From Candidatus Helarchaeota archaeon (GTDB lineage Archaea > Asgardarchaeota > Lokiarchaeia > Helarchaeales > HEL-GB-A), in NCBI GenBank assembly GCA_016840125.1, contig JAEOSY010000013.1, positions 1 through 37,445 on the forward strand: a DNA stretch of 37,445 nt, written 5' to 3'. Every line of letters starts with the position of its first letter. The first letter of the stretch is position 1. The notes under the pieces were generated by a model. The model was not told the origin of the DNA. It worked only from the letters and a program-made list of their open reading frames with translations, and ran no database searches. Positions 7,728 through 15,345 of this stretch are shown here, piece after piece. A program made the position numbers and the translations under genes.

Positions 7728-8960
7728 ATGTCCCAACAAGAACGAATTGAAGAACTTAAAGGCTCTGTCGCTGCTCTGCAAGTCGATTTAGAGCATACCC
7801 GACAAGAATTAGCTCAAGAACGGGCGAAATTTGAGGAACAAATTTCCAATATCGCAGCTGAACAGGATAAGATGAATTTAGCAAGAGATACAAGAATAAA
7901 CCTGATGCAGACACAATTGAAAGAAAAAGATGCAAATATTAAAGAACTTCAGGAATTATTAGAAGGAAAAAAAGCCATTAAAGAGCTGCAAAATAAGTTT
8001 AACATTCAAAAATCGTTAAGTGATAAGAAACAAAAGCAAATTGATAGCCTAACAGCCCAAAATGAGAAGCTTAAAGGTGAAATTGACAAATTAAAATCAA
8101 AACTAGAGGACCTGTCTCGGAAAGGCGTCAAAGAGTTACAAAACGAACTCAAGAAAAAACAAGCAGAAGTTGACGAATTGCACTTGAAAATCGCAGACAT
8201 CGATGGTTTACAGACTGAAATGCTAACTGAACAGAAAGAAATAGTTACGTCATTTGAAAGTCAAGCAGGCAGAACAAAGGAGCTAGAAACCATTAATCAA
8301 GAACTACAAGCAGAAATTCAACGCCTCTCTACCGGGCTGGATGCCCAAAAACTAAAGGCTTATGATGAATTTGTGCTTCAGCTTCAAAATGAGTTAAACT
8401 TAGTTAAAAATGAGCTACAGCAGTCAGAGCAAATTCGATCCGAACAAGAAGGGAGTATTGGAAAATTTGAACTTATGTTAAATCAGATTCAGTCGCAAAT
8501 CTCGCAGCAGGAAGCTGCCGCTGCCGTTGCTCCCCCGCCTATGCAAGCCCCAATACCGCCACAGCCAACTCCTACGCAGGCTCCACAATCATATGCCCCT
8601 GCTCAACCCCAATACCAACCAATTCCTCCCCAAGCTCCTGCAATGGCACCGCAACCAACACCCCAACAACCCGCTCAAATTACCCCTCCTGTTAGTGGCC
8701 CAAAGGCACAGGTTATTATGCTTTTTGACAGTATCCTTGTGAAGGCACAGACTGGAATGACTGCCCCCCAACTCGCGGCGGAAATGGAACAAATTCGAAA
8801 TCAAATTGTGGAAATTTTTGAATGGCATCCGACCTTATTTGAATTAGCAGCCTTCGCTCGACGGGTGAAGAGGGGTCCCGCGAACACACCGATCGATCCA
8901 ACAACTCTGCAGTCGTTGATCGAGAAAGTTGAGGCTTGGAAACAGCGCATCCTCATGTGA
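7728..8960 (+). CDS. long coiled-coil protein with proline-rich linker and C-terminal helical domain
   Basis: 410 residues in three parts. Residues 1-262 are an almost continuous coiled coil, rich in E, K, Q and L with heptad patterning. Residues 263-323 are a Pro/Gln/Ala-rich flexible linker (APPPMQAPIPPQPTP and similar). Residues 326-410 form a compact, probably helical domain (AQVIMLFDSILVKAQTGMT ... WHPTLFELAAFARRVKRG). There is no signal peptide or membrane helix, so it is cytosolic. It lies 45 bases before a cyclophilin-fold gene. The coil-linker-domain layout suits a scaffold or tether. I do not recognise the C-terminal domain; a cytoskeletal or membrane-linked role is speculation. Confidence 0.7.
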   Translation: MSQQERIEELKGSVAALQVDLEHTRQELAQERAKFEEQISNIAAEQDKMNLARDTRINLMQTQLKEKDANIKELQELLEGKKAIKELQNKFNIQKSLSDKKQKQIDSLTAQNEKLKGEIDKLKSKLEDLSRKGVKELQNELKKKQAEVDELHLKIADIDGLQTEMLTEQKEIVTSFESQAGRTKELETINQELQAEIQRLSTGLDAQKLKAYDEFVLQLQNELNLVKNELQQSEQIRSEQEGSIGKFELMLNQIQSQISQQEAAAAVAPPPMQAPIPPQPTPTQAPQSYAPAQPQYQPIPPQAPAMAPQPTPQQPAQITPPVSGPKAQVIMLFDSILVKAQTGMTAPQLAAEMEQIRNQIVEIFEWHPTLFELAAFARRVKRGPANTPIDPTTLQSLIEKVEAWKQRILM

Positions 8961-9005
8961 TCTTACTATAACTTCTTCTCCTTTTTCTTTTAGGAGAGTG
9001 TGATA

Positions 9006-9392
9006 ATGGGTAAAAAAATTAAGATAATTTTTAAGAGTGCTGGCATTGAACTTCGGGGAGAATTATACGATACGCCAACGGCACAGAAGGTATGGGACGT
9101 CTTACCACATTCAACACCGATAAATACATGGGGCGAAGAAATTTACTTCGATATCCCTGTAACCCTGCCTCTAGAACCTGACGCACGAGCTAACGTAGAA
9201 GTTGGGGAAATTGGCTATTGGAACGTTGGAAAGAGTATGTGTCTCTTTTGGGGTCGCACTCCCGCAAGCAAAGACGAAAAACCTGTTGCAGCTAGCCCTG
9301 TAAATATCTTTGGGAAAGTTATTGGTGATGCAACTGTTCTGAATGCGGTTGAAGATAGCGCAGAAGTGATTGTTGAAAAAGATGAGACGTAA
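9006..9392 (+). CDS. cyclophilin-like fold protein (TM1367/DUF369 type)
   Basis: A small soluble protein of 128 residues from ATG 9006, which has AGGAG nine bases upstream. The GTG at 9000 is only three bases from that site and so less likely. The pattern KIKIIFKSAGIELRGELYDT, AQKVWDVLPHSTPINTWGEE, FDIPV and VEVGEIGYWNVGKSMCLFWG matches small cyclophilin-like proteins typified by Thermotoga TM1367. These share the cyclophilin barrel but generally lack the prolyl-isomerase active-site arginine. Its substrate is unknown. The short gap to the coiled-coil gene suggests one operon, although proline-rich neighbours need not be its clients. Confidence 0.7.
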   Translation: MGKKIKIIFKSAGIELRGELYDTPTAQKVWDVLPHSTPINTWGEEIYFDIPVTLPLEPDARANVEVGEIGYWNVGKSMCLFWGRTPASKDEKPVAASPVNIFGKVIGDATVLNAVEDSAEVIVEKDET

Positions 9393-9514
9393 AAAAAAAT
9401 ACACCCCCTCCATAATTTTTGCCAATTCAAAAATGTTTTATTTCAAAAGAAATTTATAGAAATTGCGGGATTTAAACAATTGATTTCTTAAAAAGAAAAT
9501 GCCCTGAAATTAAC

Positions 9515-10324
9515 ATGAAAGCAAAAATCAGATTTCTTTCTCAGATTATTCTTTGTTGTTATTTAGTTATTTTGGTTTCGGGTAATTTCTCAATAGCATT
9601 TTCGTCCGATTCTTTTTTTCAAAAAGTTGGTGATGGATTCATATGGGAAGTGAAAAATGCGGATGTCGTCGTGGTAGGTCCGGAAGTTGCGAATCTTGGT
9701 GATCGTCTGAAAGTAGAGATCACAGTAGCAGAGTCCAGTTGCCCTGACTGTTGTGGTCATTTCGGTGATGTTTTATACGGAAATATGTACAACAATTCCC
9801 TAGCAGATCGCATCTGGACTCTTTTTGAAACGGATAATTTTTTTGCAGTTTATAATAAATCCACTGGATATTTCGGATCAAGTGGGCAATTCTTCATCCC
9901 TCATAATGAAACTGTAGTAAATTCAACCATGTACATTACATTTACTTCCGATTGGCATTATCAAACATATGAATGGATTGGTGGTTCTCATGGATATGAT
10001 GGACTGGCATACGGATTCAATGGTTCCGTGACTGGCGATGTTAATGAAAGTAAAAAGGAATATGGGTATAATGTGGATGGAGTCCTTCAGTATTATAAGG
10101 AATATAATGGTACAGGAAGTGACTGGGATTTAATTTATCACATTGAACTAATTGATTCTTACTCCGCATGGGATCCTATCCCTCTAATCATTATAATTTC
10201 ATCTGTCACAATTTGTTGTATCGGATTATATCTTTTTTGGGATTATAAAAAGAAGTCAAAGAAAATTAAACAAATTCATCGAAAACCGCTTAGAAAGGCA
10301 GTAAACTTTCTATCTACGTTTTAA
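9515..10324 (+). CDS. secreted, C-terminally membrane-anchored protein, unknown
   Basis: 269 residues with a signal peptide (about 8-30), an extracellular part (31-225) and a single C-terminal helix (about 226-247), followed by a basic cytoplasmic tail (DYKKKSKKIKQ). The outer part has many N-x-S/T sequons and Asp/Tyr/Trp-rich beta-type sequence. A CPDCC cluster near residues 75-79 could bind metal or form disulfides. The first ATG after an in-frame stop region is used; there is no strong Shine-Dalgarno motif. Its 3' end overlaps the oppositely transcribed NAD synthetase by 15 bases. It is a surface protein of unknown function; no family recognised. Confidence 0.65.
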   Translation: MKAKIRFLSQIILCCYLVILVSGNFSIAFSSDSFFQKVGDGFIWEVKNADVVVVGPEVANLGDRLKVEITVAESSCPDCCGHFGDVLYGNMYNNSLADRIWTLFETDNFFAVYNKSTGYFGSSGQFFIPHNETVVNSTMYITFTSDWHYQTYEWIGGSHGYDGLAYGFNGSVTGDVNESKKEYGYNVDGVLQYYKEYNGTGSDWDLIYHIELIDSYSAWDPIPLIIIISSVTICCIGLYLFWDYKKKSKKIKQIHRKPLRKAVNFLSTF

Positions 10325-11071
10325 GGCAGGGGGTAGTTCAATTTTATGTCGGTTTTTTCTTTTTAATTCTACTAATTTTTTGTATTTTTCATCTTTTGGG
10401 TCAAAATTCTTCTGTTCTATTTTCTCCAACATCTCATCTAAGAAATCATAGGTGATCGAAAAACCTAGTTGTTTTGAAAGTTCGTCCTCATCTGTTTGGC
10501 CGTCCCATAAGCCTGCAGAAGGTTTTCGAGTTATTATTTTTTCAGGGATGCTAAGGTAACCTGCCATTTCACGCACCTCATGCTTATATAAATGTTGGAT
10601 GGGATGAAAATCAACACCACCATCCCCATATTTAGTGAAATAGCCAATATCATCTTCGGATTTATTCCCAGTTCCAGCTACTAGGTAATTCAGCTGATTC
10701 GCGTAATAATAAAGGGTAGACATACGCATTCGAGGTTTTAAATTCGCTTTTGCAAGCGTCTTGGGTGGTTTGTGATCAAGCGAGAGAACTTCTAAAAATT
10801 TTTCAAAAACATCCGAGAGATAAAGTATTTTATATTCAATTTCTAAAAAATTCGCCACTAATAAGGCATCGTCAACATCATCCTGCTTCGATTGAATTGG
10901 CATTATTAACGCTAGTACTTTCTGTTTCCCAAGTGCCTGTACACATAATCTGGCAACAAGTGCACTATCGATCCCCCCACTTAAACCCACTATAATACCT
11001 TCTGTCTTTGAATTCTCAACCATATCCTTAATAAAATCGACTATTCGCTTTACCTCATTCTCGATGTCCAT
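10310..11071 (-). CDS. nadE: NH3-dependent NAD(+) synthetase
   Basis: 253 residues from ATG 11071, preceded by GAGGT at good spacing; TTG 11077 is a weaker alternative. It converts nicotinic acid adenine dinucleotide, ATP and ammonia to NAD. The PP-loop SGGIDSA lies at 31-37. Later family motifs are present: GTGNKSE ending at 139, GDGGVD at 149-154 and PSAGLWDGQTDEDEL at 184-198. There is no glutaminase domain, and the length fits the short ammonia-dependent class. It appears monocistronic, divergent from the 11191 gene, and tail-to-tail with the secreted protein gene, whose 3' end it overlaps. Function is well supported. Confidence 0.93.
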   Translation of the reverse strand: MDIENEVKRIVDFIKDMVENSKTEGIIVGLSGGIDSALVARLCVQALGKQKVLALIMPIQSKQDDVDDALLVANFLEIEYKILYLSDVFEKFLEVLSLDHKPPKTLAKANLKPRMRMSTLYYYANQLNYLVAGTGNKSEDDIGYFTKYGDGGVDFHPIQHLYKHEVREMAGYLSIPEKIITRKPSAGLWDGQTDEDELSKQLGFSITYDFLDEMLEKIEQKNFDPKDEKYKKLVELKRKNRHKIELPPALKRR

Positions 11072-11190
11072 TGCCAACTACCTCACCTTAGAATTCGAAT
11101 GCCTCTTTTTAATTTTATAGTTGTAAAAACTAGGGTTTTATAGATGTTTGTGATTTAATATTTCAGAACAAAACGGAACCTCTGAGCAAT

Positions 11191-11856
11191 ATGATCCCTA
11201 TAAACAATGAGCGTTTTGAAAAAAATGTAGAAATATTACGAGAGCAGTGGCGCTTTGAGCTAGAGGAATCTATGGAAGAAGTCGAGGATCGGATTAAAAA
11301 GGAGTTCTATACTGGAGTATGGGTCTTATTATTTAATCGGATTGTAGCTAACGTTTACAGTTTCTTTTTATCAAAGGATATAAAGCATAAAATTTTGAAG
11401 CAAGGCGACCTCTTAATTGAGGCGGTGCGGGAATTTAACGGCAGGCAATTTGATGGGAATTCAGAAGAGATTGTTGAAAAATACTATCAAGAATACATCG
11501 CTAATGATCCCGCATGGGAACGATGTAAAAAACGGCATTCCAAATCACCTGAATTGAAAGAACGGATTAAAAATGCCTTTGTTCTCATGTTACAGAACAC
11601 CCATGATTTATTATTTAGCAAAGGTGAATGTTATGATGATTTGCTATTGAATGCCTATAGTACGAAAGAAGCTGCTTGGAAGGCTACTTTTGATCTCATT
11701 GACGATACAGAAAAAACAATTAACTTCACGGTTCAAAACAAAATGGTGAAAATTAATCGGCTCATTCGAGATCAGACCATTAAAATACTGCGCCGGGAGA
11801 TTGAAATCGCCCGCGAATACTATAGCCAAAAACTGAACGAACTTTTTGGAGCTTAA
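11191..11856 (+). CDS. helical cytosolic protein, unknown
   Basis: 221 residues, strongly charged and predicted helical throughout, with Glu/Lys/Arg-rich segments at both ends (EQWRFELEESMEEVEDRIKK; IKILRREIEIAREYYSQKL). There is no signal peptide, and one weakly hydrophobic patch (YTGVWVLLFNRIVANVYSFF, near 40-59). No catalytic motif is visible. Its stop codon directly abuts the end of the histidine kinase on the other strand. It lies divergent from nadE, with a short AT-rich spacer (11072-11190) holding TTTTATAG-like promoter elements. I do not recognise it. Confidence 0.6.
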   Translation: MIPINNERFEKNVEILREQWRFELEESMEEVEDRIKKEFYTGVWVLLFNRIVANVYSFFLSKDIKHKILKQGDLLIEAVREFNGRQFDGNSEEIVEKYYQEYIANDPAWERCKKRHSKSPELKERIKNAFVLMLQNTHDLLFSKGECYDDLLLNAYSTKEAAWKATFDLIDDTEKTINFTVQNKMVKINRLIRDQTIKILRREIEIAREYYSQKLNELFGA

Positions 11857-13653
11857 TTACTCTGGAGCTTCAGCTAACCGAGGAAGAAATATAGAAAATG
11901 TCGTTCCCTTACCAAATTCACTATCCACACTGATATTTCCTGCATGTAATTTGACAAACTCATTAGCAATTGATAATCCCAGCCCTGTACCTGGAATGGC
12001 AGCTACATCAGCTGCTCGGAAAAACCTTTCAAATAATCGGGGAAGATCCTTCTCATGAATACCGATTCCTGAATCACGAAATTGAATCCACATTCCATCT
12101 TCATCTCGTACGTTATATTCCCCTCTATAATGATCTATCACATTTATTTTCAAGGATCCCATTTTTTTCGTATATTTAATTGCATTATCAATGAAAATTC
12201 GGAAAATTTGACGGATCTTCTTCTCATCACCATAAAGATGCGTTTCCTCTGGTATAGAAATGGTTAATTTTATCTCCTTTTCTTTGAGGCGAGGTTCCAT
12301 TTGTTCCAACACTTTCTGTATAATTAAAGAAAGGTCATATTTTTCCCACTCTAATTCTACTCGGCTTTCGTCTAATTTTGAAATAATGAGGAGGTCTTCT
12401 AACAATTCAGCAAGAGCATCTGCGTTTAAAGAAATAATATTTGCCATTTTATGAAGAGTCTCCTTGGAAACAGTATCAAAATGGTTTAATATGATAGATG
12501 CTGATAACATAATTGCAGTCGTGGGAGACCTTAGCTCATGAGATACCATGGACACGAATTTCTTTCTTAAATCATCAATTTCTAGTAAGGTTTCTTTCGA
12601 TTCTTCTAAATCTTGGTAAATTCGTGCGTTTGATATTGCTAAAGCTGCTATTCTATTCAGAAAATGTATTAGATTAAGATAATGTTCTCTGTATTCGGGG
12701 AACTTGATATTGTTAATTTTAAGAAAGCCTAGTGTTTGGCGTTTGTATTCTATCTTTAAAGTAAATCCTTGTTCTGAAGGGTTCCAAAGAGAACTATCCT
12801 TCATATCACCAATTTGCTTAATCAGACTCTCACGATTGATGGTTATTTCTGTTGAAACTTGTAGGTTTCCCGGGTTTTTCTCAATAATCGGAAGATATAT
12901 GATATTTTTTGGCGCAAAAAGCATGGTGAGAATGTTAAAAAAGTTCTGAATTACTTTCTCCTCGGTGGTTATTCTTGTAATATTGTCAAGTAGGTCGAAT
13001 ATCATTGCATAATCCGCAAGCCGCCTATTTCTCATGTTGATTTCAGATGAAAACTTAGCTTCTTGTACTCTATCCCTCCATTCCAACACTATATTCGTTA
13101 TATATAATCTGAAGTGGTCCAAACCTACTGGAAGTGCTTCAAAAGGGCGATTAACAAATTCGGCAAACTCCTGAAGTTGAGTTTCAATGTCCTCAATGAC
13201 ACCCGTATCCAATAGGACGATTTTCTTTATCGATTCACCAAAAAACTCTTGCGCTGTTCTCTGATCAAATCCTCCCCTAGTGATATGGTCGCGCCAGCTA
13301 ACCAACCACCCTGGAGTCAAAGTATGGACTCCCTCCCGAAATAAGTGATTAACTAGGGTCTGATTCAAAAACATATAAGCACAGTTCGATAACTTACTAA
13401 TGCCGCAATTCTGTAATTCTTCAGGAGGGTTTCGAAGATGTGCAAAGCAGGTCCCCCCTATTAAATATGGATTGCTGTCTTCAGCTTTAATCTTTTGAAA
13501 TACCTTGATTATTTCCTTCCAATCTTTCGGGGATTGAAAGGTTTGAACTGGAAATGTTATGATTTGAACATCACTAAAATCCTCTTCATTCAAAACTCTC
13601 TTCGCTTCCCGCAAATAAGCCTCACAAATTAGAAGGGTGAGCTTATCTTTCAT
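11857..13653 (-). CDS. soluble histidine kinase with DUF1638-like and GAF-like sensor domains
   Basis: 598 residues from ATG 13653 (TTG 13662 possible). About 5-190 resembles DUF1638, a domain I recall near corrinoid methyltransferases: IGGTCFAHL, LSNCAYMFLNQTL, LTPGWLVSWRDH and IVLLDTG, with conserved Cys and His. About 215-345 is GAF-like. Then come a short coil, HisKA with phospho-acceptor H372 in FVSMVSHELRSP, and a HATPase domain: N-box DNAIKYTKK with N490, DSGIG 527-531, and GTGLGLSIANEFVK from 555. There is no membrane helix, so it senses inside the cell. No response regulator is visible in the window. It overlaps the end of the methyltransferase gene, placing it last in the four-gene cluster. 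It probably reads the state of the methyl-transfer reaction or its substrate; the ligand is unknown. Confidence 0.82.
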   Translation of the reverse strand: MKDKLTLLICEAYLREAKRVLNEEDFSDVQIITFPVQTFQSPKDWKEIIKVFQKIKAEDSNPYLIGGTCFAHLRNPPEELQNCGISKLSNCAYMFLNQTLVNHLFREGVHTLTPGWLVSWRDHITRGGFDQRTAQEFFGESIKKIVLLDTGVIEDIETQLQEFAEFVNRPFEALPVGLDHFRLYITNIVLEWRDRVQEAKFSSEINMRNRRLADYAMIFDLLDNITRITTEEKVIQNFFNILTMLFAPKNIIYLPIIEKNPGNLQVSTEITINRESLIKQIGDMKDSSLWNPSEQGFTLKIEYKRQTLGFLKINNIKFPEYREHYLNLIHFLNRIAALAISNARIYQDLEESKETLLEIDDLRKKFVSMVSHELRSPTTAIMLSASIILNHFDTVSKETLHKMANIISLNADALAELLEDLLIISKLDESRVELEWEKYDLSLIIQKVLEQMEPRLKEKEIKLTISIPEETHLYGDEKKIRQIFRIFIDNAIKYTKKMGSLKINVIDHYRGEYNVRDEDGMWIQFRDSGIGIHEKDLPRLFERFFRAADVAAIPGTGLGLSIANEFVKLHAGNISVDSEFGKGTTFSIFLPRLAEAPE

Positions 13654-14704
13654 AATCCTCAACCCAATCGAGCGGATAGCGCCCCCATTTGTGAACGGCT
13701 TTTGAGATGGCTAACAGAATTTTCTCCGGAACTTGCCATGGGATTTCACCATGATTGTCTGAAAGAATAAAACCTCCCCCTGGACCCGCCCGGGCAATTA
13801 AATCTTTTACCCTGGCTTCTGCTATCTGCGGCGTCCAAGTTCGCATCTCAATGCCGTTCAAATTTCCAAGGATACATATTTTACCCCGACAAGCTTCTTT
13901 TAATTCTGTAATATCTTCGAGGGTGCTAACTCCAACAATTAGCGCTCCAGAGTCTTTAATATCATCAATTATTGGTAAGGTTCGACCGGAAGCGAGATGA
14001 ATCGCAGCAGGACCTTTAAATTTCGAGAGGGTTCGTTTTGCAATTTTGTATCCCGTTTCCAAGTAAAGGGTCCTCGGAATAATTGTAGGAGACGAAATCG
14101 GATCAAAATATCCGATTGCGGTTGCCCCAGCATCTATTTGTGCATTGGCCCATTCAATACAAAACTTTTCATTCAATTTTATTAGATGGTTGAATAACTT
14201 TCGATTATCATATAGTAAGTCAAGATATCTATCAAATCCCATTTGCATAACTGGCAAGGAAAAGGGGGACATTACAACTCCGATAATAGGGGCTTCATCA
14301 CCAACTTCTGCTTTCAAACCCGCAGTCGCTTTTAAAACCTTCTGCAGACATTCAGCTTCTGATATTTCGGGCATTTCTAAAGTTTCTATCTCTTCTGAAC
14401 TTTCAATGACTGGTCTGCCTGAATTTGCCGGACCATCATCGCGAAAAATTACCTCTCCCCCCATAGCTTCTATCTCAATGGGTGCATAGAAGATGTTATA
14501 GAGGCAATCATTCTGATATTTTTTCCACATCCGAAGTTGGCCTTTGATTACGTTTTCAGCCTTTGAGAAATATTGAGAAATTGACATATTAAGTTCTTTT
14601 GCCCCATGCATTGTCACAAGTAGAAACAGCGGGACTCTATCAGGCTCCTTATGGCCAATCGTAGTTAAAACTCTTTGAAGAGAGCTTGTTTTTGTTGAAG
14701 ACAT
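13643..14704 (-). CDS. URO-D-type (MtaA-like) methyltransferase lacking Cys ligands
   Basis: 353 residues of the same superfamily as the 6318-7442 enzyme but clearly diverged: EPDRVPLFLLVTMHG near the N-terminus, VVMSPFSLPVMQMGFDRYLDLL in the middle, IHLASGRTLPIIDDI and GPGGGFILSDNHGEI at the end. In MtaA-type enzymes the zinc ligands sit in an HxC motif plus a later Cys; here these positions read H236-L-A238 and SDNHGE (315-320), so both cysteines are missing. It is therefore likely to use another metal arrangement or act directly on a methylated substrate. It lies two bases after the corrinoid-protein gene, its presumed partner, and overlaps the sensor kinase downstream. The ATG start abuts the corrinoid-gene stop. 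Confidence 0.78.
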   Translation of the reverse strand: MSSTKTSSLQRVLTTIGHKEPDRVPLFLLVTMHGAKELNMSISQYFSKAENVIKGQLRMWKKYQNDCLYNIFYAPIEIEAMGGEVIFRDDGPANSGRPVIESSEEIETLEMPEISEAECLQKVLKATAGLKAEVGDEAPIIGVVMSPFSLPVMQMGFDRYLDLLYDNRKLFNHLIKLNEKFCIEWANAQIDAGATAIGYFDPISSPTIIPRTLYLETGYKIAKRTLSKFKGPAAIHLASGRTLPIIDDIKDSGALIVGVSTLEDITELKEACRGKICILGNLNGIEMRTWTPQIAEARVKDLIARAGPGGGFILSDNHGEIPWQVPEKILLAISKAVHKWGRYPLDWVEDYER

Positions 14705-14706
14705 GT

Positions 14707-15345
14707 CTATTTTCCTCCCATTTGATTTATTAAATCTACAATTCTAGAGCCACTATAGCCATAAGCATCCGCCTCCACCTCTTTCCAGAGCTCCGCATCA
14801 AAATTGAACGGCGCACCCCCTACCACAATCTTTATTTTAGCATTAATATCTCTTAACTTTTTTGTAAGCTCCTTGATTTTCAACGCTGAAGGTAACATTA
14901 ACGTTGATATTAAAAGAAGTTCAATATCCTCCTCATTGATAGTATTAATTAGATCCTCTGTTGTGACTCCATGTCCTAAATCTAAAACATCAAACCCTGC
15001 AGAGCGTAAAATACTGAGAATAATTCGTTTCCCTAAAATATGATAATCTTCAAACACTGCAATTGCAATTCTTGGGTGTTTAATGCGTGCCGATGCACTT
15101 GATGGAAGGATTGCATTGATTAATTCTTCACAGATACGACCACTCATATAAACTTGAGACAGGGCAATTTCCCCTTTTTCCCAACTTTTTCCAATACGAT
15201 CTAGGGTTGGAATTATTATACTTTCTATGATTTGAAATGGATCATCAGAGGCTCTCGCATTCTCGAACAGCTTTTTGGCAGCCTGCCTATCAACTGCAAG
15301 GAGTGCTTGCTCAAAGTCATGAACTCTATCTTCAATTGATGACAT
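14707..15345 (-). CDS. corrinoid (methyl-B12) binding protein of a methyltransferase system
   Basis: 212 residues with the standard two-domain layout. A helical cap (1-88) contains SWEKGEIALSQVYMSGRICE. A Rossmann B12 domain (91-212) holds the cobalt-ligand motif DxHxxG as D100-Y-H102-I-L-G105, the S-x-L motif as S147-T-L149, and VVGGAPF at 174-180. It carries the methyl group between the substrate methyltransferase and the acceptor enzyme. Its start overlaps the last codons of the big surface-protein gene, and the URO-D enzyme follows after two bases, so all are likely made from one mRNA. Length and motifs match MtaC/MttC/MtmC-like proteins. No specific gene symbol is justified because the substrate is unknown. 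Confidence 0.9.
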   Translation of the reverse strand: MSSIEDRVHDFEQALLAVDRQAAKKLFENARASDDPFQIIESIIIPTLDRIGKSWEKGEIALSQVYMSGRICEELINAILPSSASARIKHPRIAIAVFEDYHILGKRIILSILRSAGFDVLDLGHGVTTEDLINTINEEDIELLLISTLMLPSALKIKELTKKLRDINAKIKIVVGGAPFNFDAELWKEVEADAYGYSGSRIVDLINQMGGK

